Of a DNA stretch of 64,000 bases, positions 45,139 through 52,860 are shown piece after piece (position 1 is the stretch's first letter; every line of letters begins with the position of its first letter). The DNA lies in contig JARUPY010000538.1 of assembly GCA_029817715.1 (NCBI GenBank), positions 8,060,001 through 8,124,000 on the forward strand, read 5' to 3'. The notes under the pieces are model-generated. The model ran no database searches and was not told the origin of the DNA. It worked only from the letters and a program-made list of their open reading frames with translations. The position numbers and the translations under genes are program-made. The DNA is from Melastoma dodecandrum (Eukaryota; Streptophyta; Magnoliopsida; Myrtales; Melastomataceae).

Positions 45139-46638
45139 ATGTCGACTCATGGCTCTTTTCAGTGGCATCAACAACGTGCCGGTCCCGCCGGTGTCGTTAC
45201 TACTATGGACGGCGAAGGTCTAACCCTTGGTCCTGTCCTCGGCACCCATTTTTTCCCGGACACCGTTCCTTATGAGTACCTGATGACAGCGTTCCAGATT
45301 CCTATCTGCCGGGTAGACTTCGTCGACCCCCTCAACTGGGAGGACAAGAGTGGCTTCCTCTGCTTTCCTTCCGTAGAGAAAACCCTGTTCCGACAGTGGT
45401 TCACTTGCTGGCTGGAGAAATTGGAGGGCAAACTCAGAACATGCGGTCTTTGGTCTTTCATGAAGATTACTATGCTTGGGAAGCATTGTGACCCAAGGGT
45501 ATGTGCCAGTCTACTTCCTCTCTGGAATAGCGAGGTGAATTGCTTTTATCTGCCGGAGGGTCCTATGACCATTACTTTAGAGGATATTTACTTCTTGACC
45601 GAGAGTAGTGTGTCTGGAACCCCCGTTCACTTATATTCCTTGGATGGTGATTATCATCCTAAAGAGATGCTACAGATTCAGAATATAGCAGAGAAACATC
45701 TTAAGATGATTGAGGACCGGTCTACTGCGGTCTGGGGTAAGGCTGAGGAGGTTGAGTTCTTTAGCATCTGGTTGAGCAAATATGTTTACTGCTTTGCTGG
45801 CAAGAGGGTGCCGAAGCTTGTATACAGGATTGCCAATTTTCTGAGCACGGCGAAGAGCAGGGTGGCTTGGGCACCATTCTTGCTGGGTATTATCTACCAG
45901 AGTCTCTATAAGGCCAGCGCGACTGCCAAGCCCTTCCCGAAATATCCAGCTGGTGGCCTTCTTTGGATGGTGCATCTATGGGCCTGCATATGGCTTCCAG
46001 GACTCTCTGGATATCAGATGTCCTCCAGCGTTGCTAAGGATAGCTGTTATGGGATCCATATGCTCAAGTCTTGCTGCCAATCAAAGGATCAATGGCTGTG
46101 GGCCTCTGTTACAGGGCACATGAAACACCTGGTCGACATTGACTGGAGTGGACGCCATGACTGGCACCCATTCCCAGCTGATCATGCCATCACCAAGCGC
46201 CGGAAGAAGCTGGAGTCGAGTGTTTACTGGGACTCTGTTCTTACTAGCAGAGTCTTAGCCTGCGCAACAGAGTCAGGCTTCAGCTTCGAAGTCTATAATC
46301 CCCAGCTATGCGCAAGACAGTTGGGTTTTGTCCAAAGCTCTGCAGCCCCATTCTTCCACGATTCCTACATGTCTTCTAGGAGCAGTTTTGTTCTTTCTAA
46401 GAAAAGCTTCCAGGCTGCAATAGACCTTCTATCAAGGCAGACAGAGCTTCGGCGTATGGAATTCCCTCTTGAGAACACCATAGTCTACGTCACTGAAGCC
46501 TTTTCTTATCAGTGGTCGTTGACTTTTAAGGCTCTTCGCAGCAAGATGAGGTTCCTGGATGTCTCCACAGAGCCGGACCTACATCTCACCACTGAGTTGA
46601 AGTTAAATGCCTTCTCCTCCAGCCTCAGACTCCGATGA
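45139..46638 (+). CDS. Gypsy B antisense gene: plant mobile domain (PMD) protein
   Basis: 499 residues open with no stop, opposite in direction to gag-pol. It contains LGTHFFPDTVPYEYLMTAFQ, WSFMKITMLGKHCDPRVCAS, EGPMTITLEDIYFLTESSV, VEFFSIWLSKYVYCFAGKRV, FLLGIIYQSLYKASATAKPF and ARQLGFVQSSA, matching the fold and order of the PMD protein coded antisense in element A. PMD proteins are transposon-associated; host relatives (MAIN/MAIL) act in genome stability and silencing. The start ATG lies 181 bp inside the 3' LTR edge, so an antisense promoter in the LTR could drive it. It probably continues by splicing into the downstream coiled-coil exons. Confidence 0.8.
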   Translation: MSTHGSFQWHQQRAGPAGVVTTMDGEGLTLGPVLGTHFFPDTVPYEYLMTAFQIPICRVDFVDPLNWEDKSGFLCFPSVEKTLFRQWFTCWLEKLEGKLRTCGLWSFMKITMLGKHCDPRVCASLLPLWNSEVNCFYLPEGPMTITLEDIYFLTESSVSGTPVHLYSLDGDYHPKEMLQIQNIAEKHLKMIEDRSTAVWGKAEEVEFFSIWLSKYVYCFAGKRVPKLVYRIANFLSTAKSRVAWAPFLLGIIYQSLYKASATAKPFPKYPAGGLLWMVHLWACIWLPGLSGYQMSSSVAKDSCYGIHMLKSCCQSKDQWLWASVTGHMKHLVDIDWSGRHDWHPFPADHAITKRRKKLESSVYWDSVLTSRVLACATESGFSFEVYNPQLCARQLGFVQSSAAPFFHDSYMSSRSSFVLSKKSFQAAIDLLSRQTELRRMEFPLENTIVYVTEAFSYQWSLTFKALRSKMRFLDVSTEPDLHLTTELKLNAFSSSLRLR

Positions 46639-46699
46639 AATCCCTATTTCTCAAATGAAAAAAACGGCCGAGACTTACTTCCCAAGAGTCTGAATCATC

Positions 46700-47831
46700 T
46701 ATGCCCCAGACTCCAAGCTCGGCAGCTGTCCAATCTATCACTCCACCTCAAGAGTATGTGTCATTCCCTTGTTGTTAATGAACAATTCTCTACCAACTCT
46801 TATAATACTTGCTTCTTGCTTTAGGCAATCGTTGGCTTTAGCGCCCTTAATCTCCATATCGCCGGAAGCATCATCAGAGCATGAGATGGATGTAAGTCCC
46901 TCTTTACCGTTTCCTTTTCTTTTAATGCTTTGATATCTAATCTCTTTTCTGTTCACAGGATACCTCCCTCCCTACTCCTCAGTTGCTAGCGCTTACAGAG
47001 GGGGATGATGTTACCATCGGAGGGGAAGTCGCAGCGCAGGAAAAGATATGCGCTCCTGAAGGCGCTCCTCTTGGCGCCGTAGACCCTGCTGTGTCTACAG
47101 CGGACGTTGCGACTCAGGAGGAGGCAGTCGCTTCAGAGGCTGATCCTGGTATTGATATACAACCAGCTGCGACGCCTGTCGCTTCTCCTCCTATCCATCC
47201 TTTAAATGCACCTTCCGGCGAAGGCACATCAAGCGGCGTCAGCGACTACGACCGTGTCATGGAGAATGTGAACCGTATCGCGAAGCTGCTCTGCCATGAA
47301 ACCTTCTCTGAAGCTCTCTTTAAGGAGCTACAGGACTGCGTTGCAGAGATACAGAGTTCTCCAACAACCAGTGTGCAGATGCTGGCCGCTTGCGAGGAAT
47401 TCAAGTCGCAGTTTTGGACTGAGTGGTCAGTCTATCAAGATGATCTCAAGGCTCACCAGGAAGCTAAATACCAGATCCATGAGAAGCTGACTGCTCAGTT
47501 ACAGGAGGTGGATGATATCCAACTCCTCCGGGACCAGAAAGAAGACATGTCCTGGCAACTCCTCCAAGTCCAAAAACGACTACAGGAGCTCTTGGCTCTT
47601 GAGAAAGATCTCAAGGAGCGGATCGCTGTGGTGGACTCTCTGCTCGTTGAACGGACTGCACATGCTTCTGCGCAGCAGGACCAAGACGACTTGATGTCTT
47701 GGTATCGCCGGAAGAACGAGTTCACCCTTAAGCGCAACCGTGCCAAGGTTTTGACTCTTCTGTTCGTGGAGGCAACCAGTTCAATTTTCAGGCCTGGTAC
47801 AAGATCAAGCCTGCGACTTCCTCCACGCTGA
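46700..47831 (+). CDS. Gypsy B antisense gene: downstream spliced exons with coiled coil
   Basis: Good GT-AG junctions join ESSMPQTPSSAAVQSITPPQ (exon end 46753) to QSLALAPLISISPEASSEH (46825-46891) and then to DTSLPTPQLLALTEGDD (from 46959), all in one frame. This implies introns of 71 and 67 nt. The last exon runs to 47831: an acidic Ala/Glu/Pro-rich part, then a coiled coil (LLRDQKEDMSWQLLQVQKRL, QELLALEKDLKERIAVVDSL). It ends 150 bp before the integrase stop of the other strand. How the first of these exons joins the PMD exon ending at 46638 is not resolved. Confidence 0.65.
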
Positions 47832-47980
47832 AGTTTTTCCCTTACTACCGGTTGTAGACAGCAAGTCGCAGGGATGACACCCTATAAACAAACTCAGTCT
47901 ACGACCGTGTATTCCATTTCTTCTATACTATTCTTTTATAATGTAGACAGCATTTAGAGCACAAACTTGCAAGTCTACAA

Positions 47981-49342
47981 TTACGTCAATATTTTTCTTT
48001 GTGCAATTTCTCTAAGAACAGTTGGGAAACGCTTTTCTAAAACCTTCCTATGGGATTCCCAAATGGTCTTTTTGTATTGCTTCAAATACTTACCATTAAT
48101 TTTCAACGGTCGCTTAACCCCTTCGAGCGTTGACAACCTATAACTATTCGTTGAATAGGCTTCGATTACCCGATATGGTCCCTCCCAATTTGGGGACCAT
48201 TTCCCTAATACTTGATCCTTGGATTTTAGTGGCAACACCATTTTCCAGACCAAGTCGCCGACATTAAAGTGTTTATGGACTACCTTCTTATTGTAGTGTC
48301 GGGCTATTCTTTGCTTGTGTGCTTCTAACTTGTCTACAACTTCTAACCTCTTCTTCTCTAATTCCTCTAGAGCTATATACATAGCTTCATCTTGTAGACT
48401 TGACTGTGCAACGCGAAGCGACTTATACCTCATTTCTATGGGTAAAATCGCATCATGCCCGTAGACTAGCGCGAATGGAGTTTCTCCAGTGCCTTCTCGC
48501 TTAGTGACTCTTAGAGCCCATAAGGTATCATTTAACACTTCATGCCATTTTCTCGGATTACACCCAATCATCTTTTGGATGTTGTTTTTTATCAGTTTGT
48601 TAGATGCTTCGGCCTGCCCATTCGCTTGTGGGTAATACGGGGTAGAGTTCGAAATTGTGAAGCCAAACTCTTCAGCGAATTCCCTCACTTTGGCATTGTT
48701 AAAAGCTGTCCCATTGTCTACAACGATGTTTTGAGGAATGCCAAAGCGATAGATGATGTAAGTTCGCAAGAAATCAATCACTTCACTGTGGTCAATTTTC
48801 TTGTAGACTTGAGCTTCTATCCACTTAGTGAAGTAGTCTGTTGCTACCAAGATGAACGCGTCCCCTCGACTAGAATGAGGGTGAATCTCTCCTATTATAT
48901 CTAAAGCCCAAGTTCTAAAAGGCCAAGGTTTGACTATGGGAATCAGGTCAGTTACTGGTGCACGAGTCGACGGGCCGTGTCGCTGGCAATCTTGACACCC
49001 CCTAGCCATTTCAATACAATTTTTCATCATTGATGGCCAATAAAACCCGTGTCTCCGAATAATCCAACACATTTTAATTCCCGATTGATGCGATCCACAG
49101 AGTCCTTCATGGGTTTCTAACATTATTCGGGTAGCTTCTTCTAAGTCTACACACCTCAAGAGTACTCCATTAGTATCTTTCTTATAGAGGACACCATCTA
49201 GAAGAACATACACTAGTGCCTGGACTTTAATTCGCTGTTTAACCTTTCGACTCGGATCAGAGAGAAAATCTATGATTGGTTTTCTCCAATCTTCATCTTG
49301 CTTCATTATGTCTATAGCCATGACATTATTTCTTGGCTGCAA
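47981..49342 (-). CDS. Gypsy B integrase
   Basis: 453 residues open. The zinc module is complete (HEGLCGSHQSG, CQDCQRHGP). The core has WALDIIGEIHP with the first Asp, NIVVDNGTAFNN with the second, and QANGQAEASNKL with the Glu, all intact. The C-terminal part FNVGDLVWKMVLPLKSKDQ and WSPNWEGPYRVIEAYSTNSY follows, and a tail after KQYKKTI. A single TAG at about 49350 separates it from the second RNase H in the same frame, so the polyprotein is interrupted by one stop. Confidence 0.9.
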   Translation of the reverse strand: MQPRNNVMAIDIMKQDEDWRKPIIDFLSDPSRKVKQRIKVQALVYVLLDGVLYKKDTNGVLLRCVDLEEATRIMLETHEGLCGSHQSGIKMCWIIRRHGFYWPSMMKNCIEMARGCQDCQRHGPSTRAPVTDLIPIVKPWPFRTWALDIIGEIHPHSSRGDAFILVATDYFTKWIEAQVYKKIDHSEVIDFLRTYIIYRFGIPQNIVVDNGTAFNNAKVREFAEEFGFTISNSTPYYPQANGQAEASNKLIKNNIQKMIGCNPRKWHEVLNDTLWALRVTKREGTGETPFALVYGHDAILPIEMRYKSLRVAQSSLQDEAMYIALEELEKKRLEVVDKLEAHKQRIARHYNKKVVHKHFNVGDLVWKMVLPLKSKDQVLGKWSPNWEGPYRVIEAYSTNSYRLSTLEGVKRPLKINGKYLKQYKKTIWESHRKVLEKRFPTVLREIAQRKILT

Positions 49343-49348
49343 ATGCGA

Positions 49349-50008
49349 CTATATTTCTATCAAATCCCCTAAGTTAACTTTCCCTTTATAACCTGAGGCG
49401 AGTTGTGCCAAGTTATTAGCTACTCTGTTTTCGTCGCGGCTTATGAAATGAAAAGTTATATTTTCAAAGCGTGCGACCAATTGCCGAACTATATCAAGGT
49501 AAGGTCGCAACTTCTCTTGACACGAACACTCCTCATTTACCTGGTTGATAACCAACTGGGAATCACCCTTGATTCGAACTCGCTTTGCTTTTAATGAAAG
49601 GAGTTCTTTTAGCACTGTTATCAACGCTTCATATTCAGTAGCATTGTTGGTTGACAATTTGTGTAAACGAAAGGCCAACCTGATGTCTCTGCCCATAGGA
49701 GACATTATATGAACTCCTATCCCTGCTCCGTTTCTTGTAGATGAACCATCAAACCACGCCTGCCAGATATCGTCGATTTTTTCCTCTTGATCTATCGACA
49801 GGTCCGGGTCATGATCCACTAGGAAATCAGCTAATACCTGTCCTTTAACCGACTGCTGGGATTTGTATCTCAAATCATACGGGGAAAGAATTAAGCTCCA
49901 TTTGCTGATACGTCCGGCTAATAATGGACTTTCAAAGAAATATTTAATTATGGGCGACTTAGACACCACGTAGACTTCCCTGTTCCCAATGTAGTGTCTA
50001 AGTTTCAT
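49349..50008 (-). CDS. Gypsy B second (archaeal-type) RNase H with RNase H/RT connection
   Basis: Reads KLRHYIGNREVYVVSKSPI, LAGRISKWSLILSPYDLRY and VKGQVLADFLVDHDP, then the extra RNase H: WQAWFDGSSTRNGAGIGV (first Asp), LSTNNATEYEALITVLKEL (Glu), VRIKGDSQLVINQV (second Asp) and SRDENRVANNLAQLAS. The last position has Asn where Asp is usual (VANNLA against QADALA). Its start overlaps the end of the RT ORF by 11 bp in another frame; a small deletion has removed the usual LALVYATQ-like codons. It ends at the TAG before integrase. Confidence 0.85.
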   Translation of the reverse strand: MKLRHYIGNREVYVVSKSPIIKYFFESPLLAGRISKWSLILSPYDLRYKSQQSVKGQVLADFLVDHDPDLSIDQEEKIDDIWQAWFDGSSTRNGAGIGVHIMSPMGRDIRLAFRLHKLSTNNATEYEALITVLKELLSLKAKRVRIKGDSQLVINQVNEECSCQEKLRPYLDIVRQLVARFENITFHFISRDENRVANNLAQLASGYKGKVNLGDLIEI

Positions 50009-51458
50009 TACGGCATAATTTCTCTTTTGGAGTGTATCTAACCTTTGTCGAGGTTAGCTGTCTTGATAGATAGTAGACTGCCCTTTCGCGTCCGTCCTGA
50101 TCTGTTTGTGCCAACATTGCGCCTATTGTTATTCCAGTAGCTGCTACGTAAAGGATGAAAGGCTTTCCTTGTTGAGGGGGAATCAGAACCGGTGGATGCA
50201 TTAAGTATCCTTTTAGGGCATTAAAAGCCTCTTCGTGTTTTTCAGTCCATTTATATTCATCCCTTTCTCTTAATAGATTAGAGAAGGCTTTTGTCTTTCC
50301 TGCGACATTCCCTATGAACCTACGCAGGTAATTAACTCTTCCTAAAAAAGCTTGCAATTCTTTCTTATTCCTTGGCGCTGACAGGCTCTGAATGGCTTTT
50401 ACTTTATTTTCATCAACCTCAATGCCACGTTGATGCACTAGGAAACCTAGGAAATGCCCTGCCCTGACTCCAAAGGCACACTTAAGAGGATTCAACTTCA
50501 GTTGGTGCATCCTCATTTTCAAAAAGGCACTTCTCAAATGTTCAACATGTAACTCTTCCTTCGTCGACTTGACCACTATGTCGTCGATGTAGACTTCTAT
50601 TGTTTTTCCTAGATAGGCATCGAATATGGTGTTCATTGCTCGCTGATAGGTAGCCCCAGCATTTTTCAAACCGAAAGGCATTACTACCCATTCAAAAATG
50701 CCTAGTGGACACCTAAACGCAGTTTTGTGAACATCTTCTTCTGCGATGAAGATCTGGTTGTAACCCGAAAAGCCGTCCATAAAGGACATGACTTGATGGC
50801 CCGCAGTTTTGTCTATAAGGTCATCTGCGACAGGCATAGGATATTCATCCTTAGGGGTAGCACGATTTAAATCTCTGAAATCTACGCAAACTCTGATCTT
50901 TCCGCTTTTCTTTAATACATGAACAATGCTAGAGATCCATTCTGTATACCGTGAGGTCCTTATATATCCTGCCCGAAAGAGCTTTTTTACTTCTTCAAAC
51001 ACCAATTGCGTCACTTCTCTAGACATTCGTCTTGGAGCCTGTTGCACTGGCTTAAAATCTTTCTTGATAGGCAAAGTGTGTTCTACCAGCCTACGGTCTA
51101 GCCCTGGCATTTCGGTGTAATCCCAAGCGAAGCAATCTTTAAATTCCTCAAGTACATCCTTGATCGCATCAAAGAATCCTTTATTTATTGATGAACTAAT
51201 GAAAAGATTCCTAGGAGAAGCCTCGCTTCCCAAATTAACACTGACTAAAGGGTCACATGGGATCATCAAAGATTCACGACCGTTGTTACCACCAAGACTA
51301 GTGGACACGGGGTTATTACAAGCATCGGGCGCTCTAAGCCCTGTTAAATTTATTGCTAAAGACGATGTAGACTGGTCCCAGAAATGTCCTTCTTTATAGA
51401 CTCGGAGTCGCTGGAGGACATCAGTGACCGCCGCATTCCTCTCTTCATTCTGGTCCAT
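49998..51458 (-). CDS. Gypsy B reverse transcriptase and first RNase H
   Basis: 486 residues: DCFAWDYTEMPGLDRRLVEH, VKKLFRAGYIRTSRYTEW, IRVCVDFRDLNRATPKDEYP, VMSFMDGFSGYNQI, MPFGLKNAGATYQRAMNTIF and VYIDDIVVKS (catalytic YIDD at 50580-50591). Then LKLNPLKCAFGVRAGHFLGF and FLGRVNYLRRFIGNVAGK. RNase H starts KPFILYVAATGITIGAMLAQ and continues to KVRYTPKEKLC, where the frame shifts. The first RNase H Asp position reads Val-Ala (YVAATG), so it may be inactive, in keeping with the extra RNase H taking over. It overlaps the protease ORF by 14 bp. Confidence 0.92.
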   Translation of the reverse strand: MDQNEERNAAVTDVLQRLRVYKEGHFWDQSTSSLAINLTGLRAPDACNNPVSTSLGGNNGRESLMIPCDPLVSVNLGSEASPRNLFISSSINKGFFDAIKDVLEEFKDCFAWDYTEMPGLDRRLVEHTLPIKKDFKPVQQAPRRMSREVTQLVFEEVKKLFRAGYIRTSRYTEWISSIVHVLKKSGKIRVCVDFRDLNRATPKDEYPMPVADDLIDKTAGHQVMSFMDGFSGYNQIFIAEEDVHKTAFRCPLGIFEWVVMPFGLKNAGATYQRAMNTIFDAYLGKTIEVYIDDIVVKSTKEELHVEHLRSAFLKMRMHQLKLNPLKCAFGVRAGHFLGFLVHQRGIEVDENKVKAIQSLSAPRNKKELQAFLGRVNYLRRFIGNVAGKTKAFSNLLRERDEYKWTEKHEEAFNALKGYLMHPPVLIPPQQGKPFILYVAATGITIGAMLAQTDQDGRERAVYYLSRQLTSTKVRYTPKEKLCRNET

Positions 51459-52662
51459 AAGTTCCTTCCTTCAGGAGTCTATCGGGCTCCAATTCCGCTC
51501 CGGCACTTTGTTGACCCCCTAAAGCTTCTCTCTTGTCGCTTTTGTCTCCGCTATTTCTGCTTTCCTCAGCGAGGTTCTCGCCTGAATTAACCTCTTGCAA
51601 GACCTCCTCTATGTCTTTGTCGGTGAACTCATCTCCCCAACCTGTCGGGATGATTGGGCCACTCTCAGGTTTGGGATGCGACGTCCCGTAGTCTACGATG
51701 TTGTTGAATTTTCCGGATGGCTGGCCTAGGGGTCCGACTGTAGGATCACCCAACTCGTATCGCTGATGCAGAGTAAGGTCTTTCACGGTCTTGCTTGTCT
51801 CTGCATGCAAAATACCTCTATCACAACAGGAATAATCATCGGCCTTAATAATTTCAACCTCTGAATCAAGCCACAACATTAATTCCCTATGTAAAGTAGA
51901 TGGTATAGCGGCGGCTTTATGAAGCCAATCGCGACCAAGCAAGGCGTTGAAGGTAGGAACTATGTCTATGACGAAAAAGGCAGTTTCTTTTTCCTGTCGA
52001 CCCACACCTAAGTGTACTGAAAAGATTCCTAAGCATTCCGATTTCCTGCCATTGAATCCGCTTACGGCTACATCCGTTTTTACCAGGTCGCACGGCTTAT
52101 ATCCAAGCATTTTAAACCTGGACAATGGCAGTACATTTATAGTGGCTCCATTGTCTACTAAGACGCGGTTCACCTCAGTACCATCAAAGGTAGCAGTGAT
52201 GTACAAGGAATGCATGTATTGTTTCATACTATCCGATGGCTTCTTAAGCCAATGGAGTGGGAAACCCGACGGGTAAATTAAGGGACGAGGAAGAGGTGAC
52301 TTACCTCTCGAGGCCTCTGTATCTTTCACCTTGGCGAAGTCTACAGGCAAAGTGATGGCATTACAACCCACGATCACCTCTTTGCTACCATTAGCATCAC
52401 TCGGGATCTCACTCCGAAGAGGAGTATAATCGAAACTTGAGCCAGGCTCTTCCGAATGGTCCGTAGACTCGTTGCATTCGGCTTCCACATTTGGTTTCTT
52501 TACATGGAGTTGGGCATGCGGAGCGACCAACGTCGGGGCAGGTCTAGGCCTTTTGACGACGTGACTTAGACGTCTGTCTCTCCTTTTCCGGGTCTGTGGT
52601 GGTAAAGTTGTTTTACCCACAGCTTTCTGCCAATATTTCGAAGGATTAGTCACCTTCACCAT
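51445..52662 (-). CDS. Gypsy B aspartic protease region
   Basis: 405 residues: basic N-terminus NPSKYWQKAVGKTTLPPQTR, acidic stretch, then the protease fold HSLYITATFDGTEVNRVLVD followed by N-G-A-T-I-N-V-L, where the usual D-[ST]-G reads D-N-G as in several Tat elements, and VPTFNALLGRDWLHKAAAIP. The tail is a charged linker toward RT. A pol ORF begins in another frame with a 14-bp overlap, suggesting frameshifting or a lesion. Confidence 0.85.
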   Translation of the reverse strand: MVKVTNPSKYWQKAVGKTTLPPQTRKRRDRRLSHVVKRPRPAPTLVAPHAQLHVKKPNVEAECNESTDHSEEPGSSFDYTPLRSEIPSDANGSKEVIVGCNAITLPVDFAKVKDTEASRGKSPLPRPLIYPSGFPLHWLKKPSDSMKQYMHSLYITATFDGTEVNRVLVDNGATINVLPLSRFKMLGYKPCDLVKTDVAVSGFNGRKSECLGIFSVHLGVGRQEKETAFFVIDIVPTFNALLGRDWLHKAAAIPSTLHRELMLWLDSEVEIIKADDYSCCDRGILHAETSKTVKDLTLHQRYELGDPTVGPLGQPSGKFNNIVDYGTSHPKPESGPIIPTGWGDEFTDKDIEEVLQEVNSGENLAEESRNSGDKSDKREALGGQQSAGAELEPDRLLKEGTYGPE

Positions 52663-52860
52663 TCTTGATTTCTTAGAATCAATGGTGGTCTGACATACCT
52701 ATACGAAGTCCTCAACGAACGGATCATATCCAACGACTGTTCGTGACGGTTCCTGTTTCATTTCTGAATTATGTAAGTGGTTCCGAGTACCTGTAGTCGC
52801 AGGGTAAGCTGGCTGGACCACGATATCTCCATTCGCCGATAGGTCTACGAGCTTAAGAAA
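52663..52860 (-). other. Gypsy B gag-protease junction, closed by stops
   Basis: Continuing gag's frame past its TAG gives FLKLVDLSANGDIVVQPAYP and VGYDPFVEDFV, then another stop. Element D has a sense codon at the first stop (YFFKLVDLS), so the gag stop of B is probably a mutation rather than a conserved recoding site. Confidence 0.6.
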
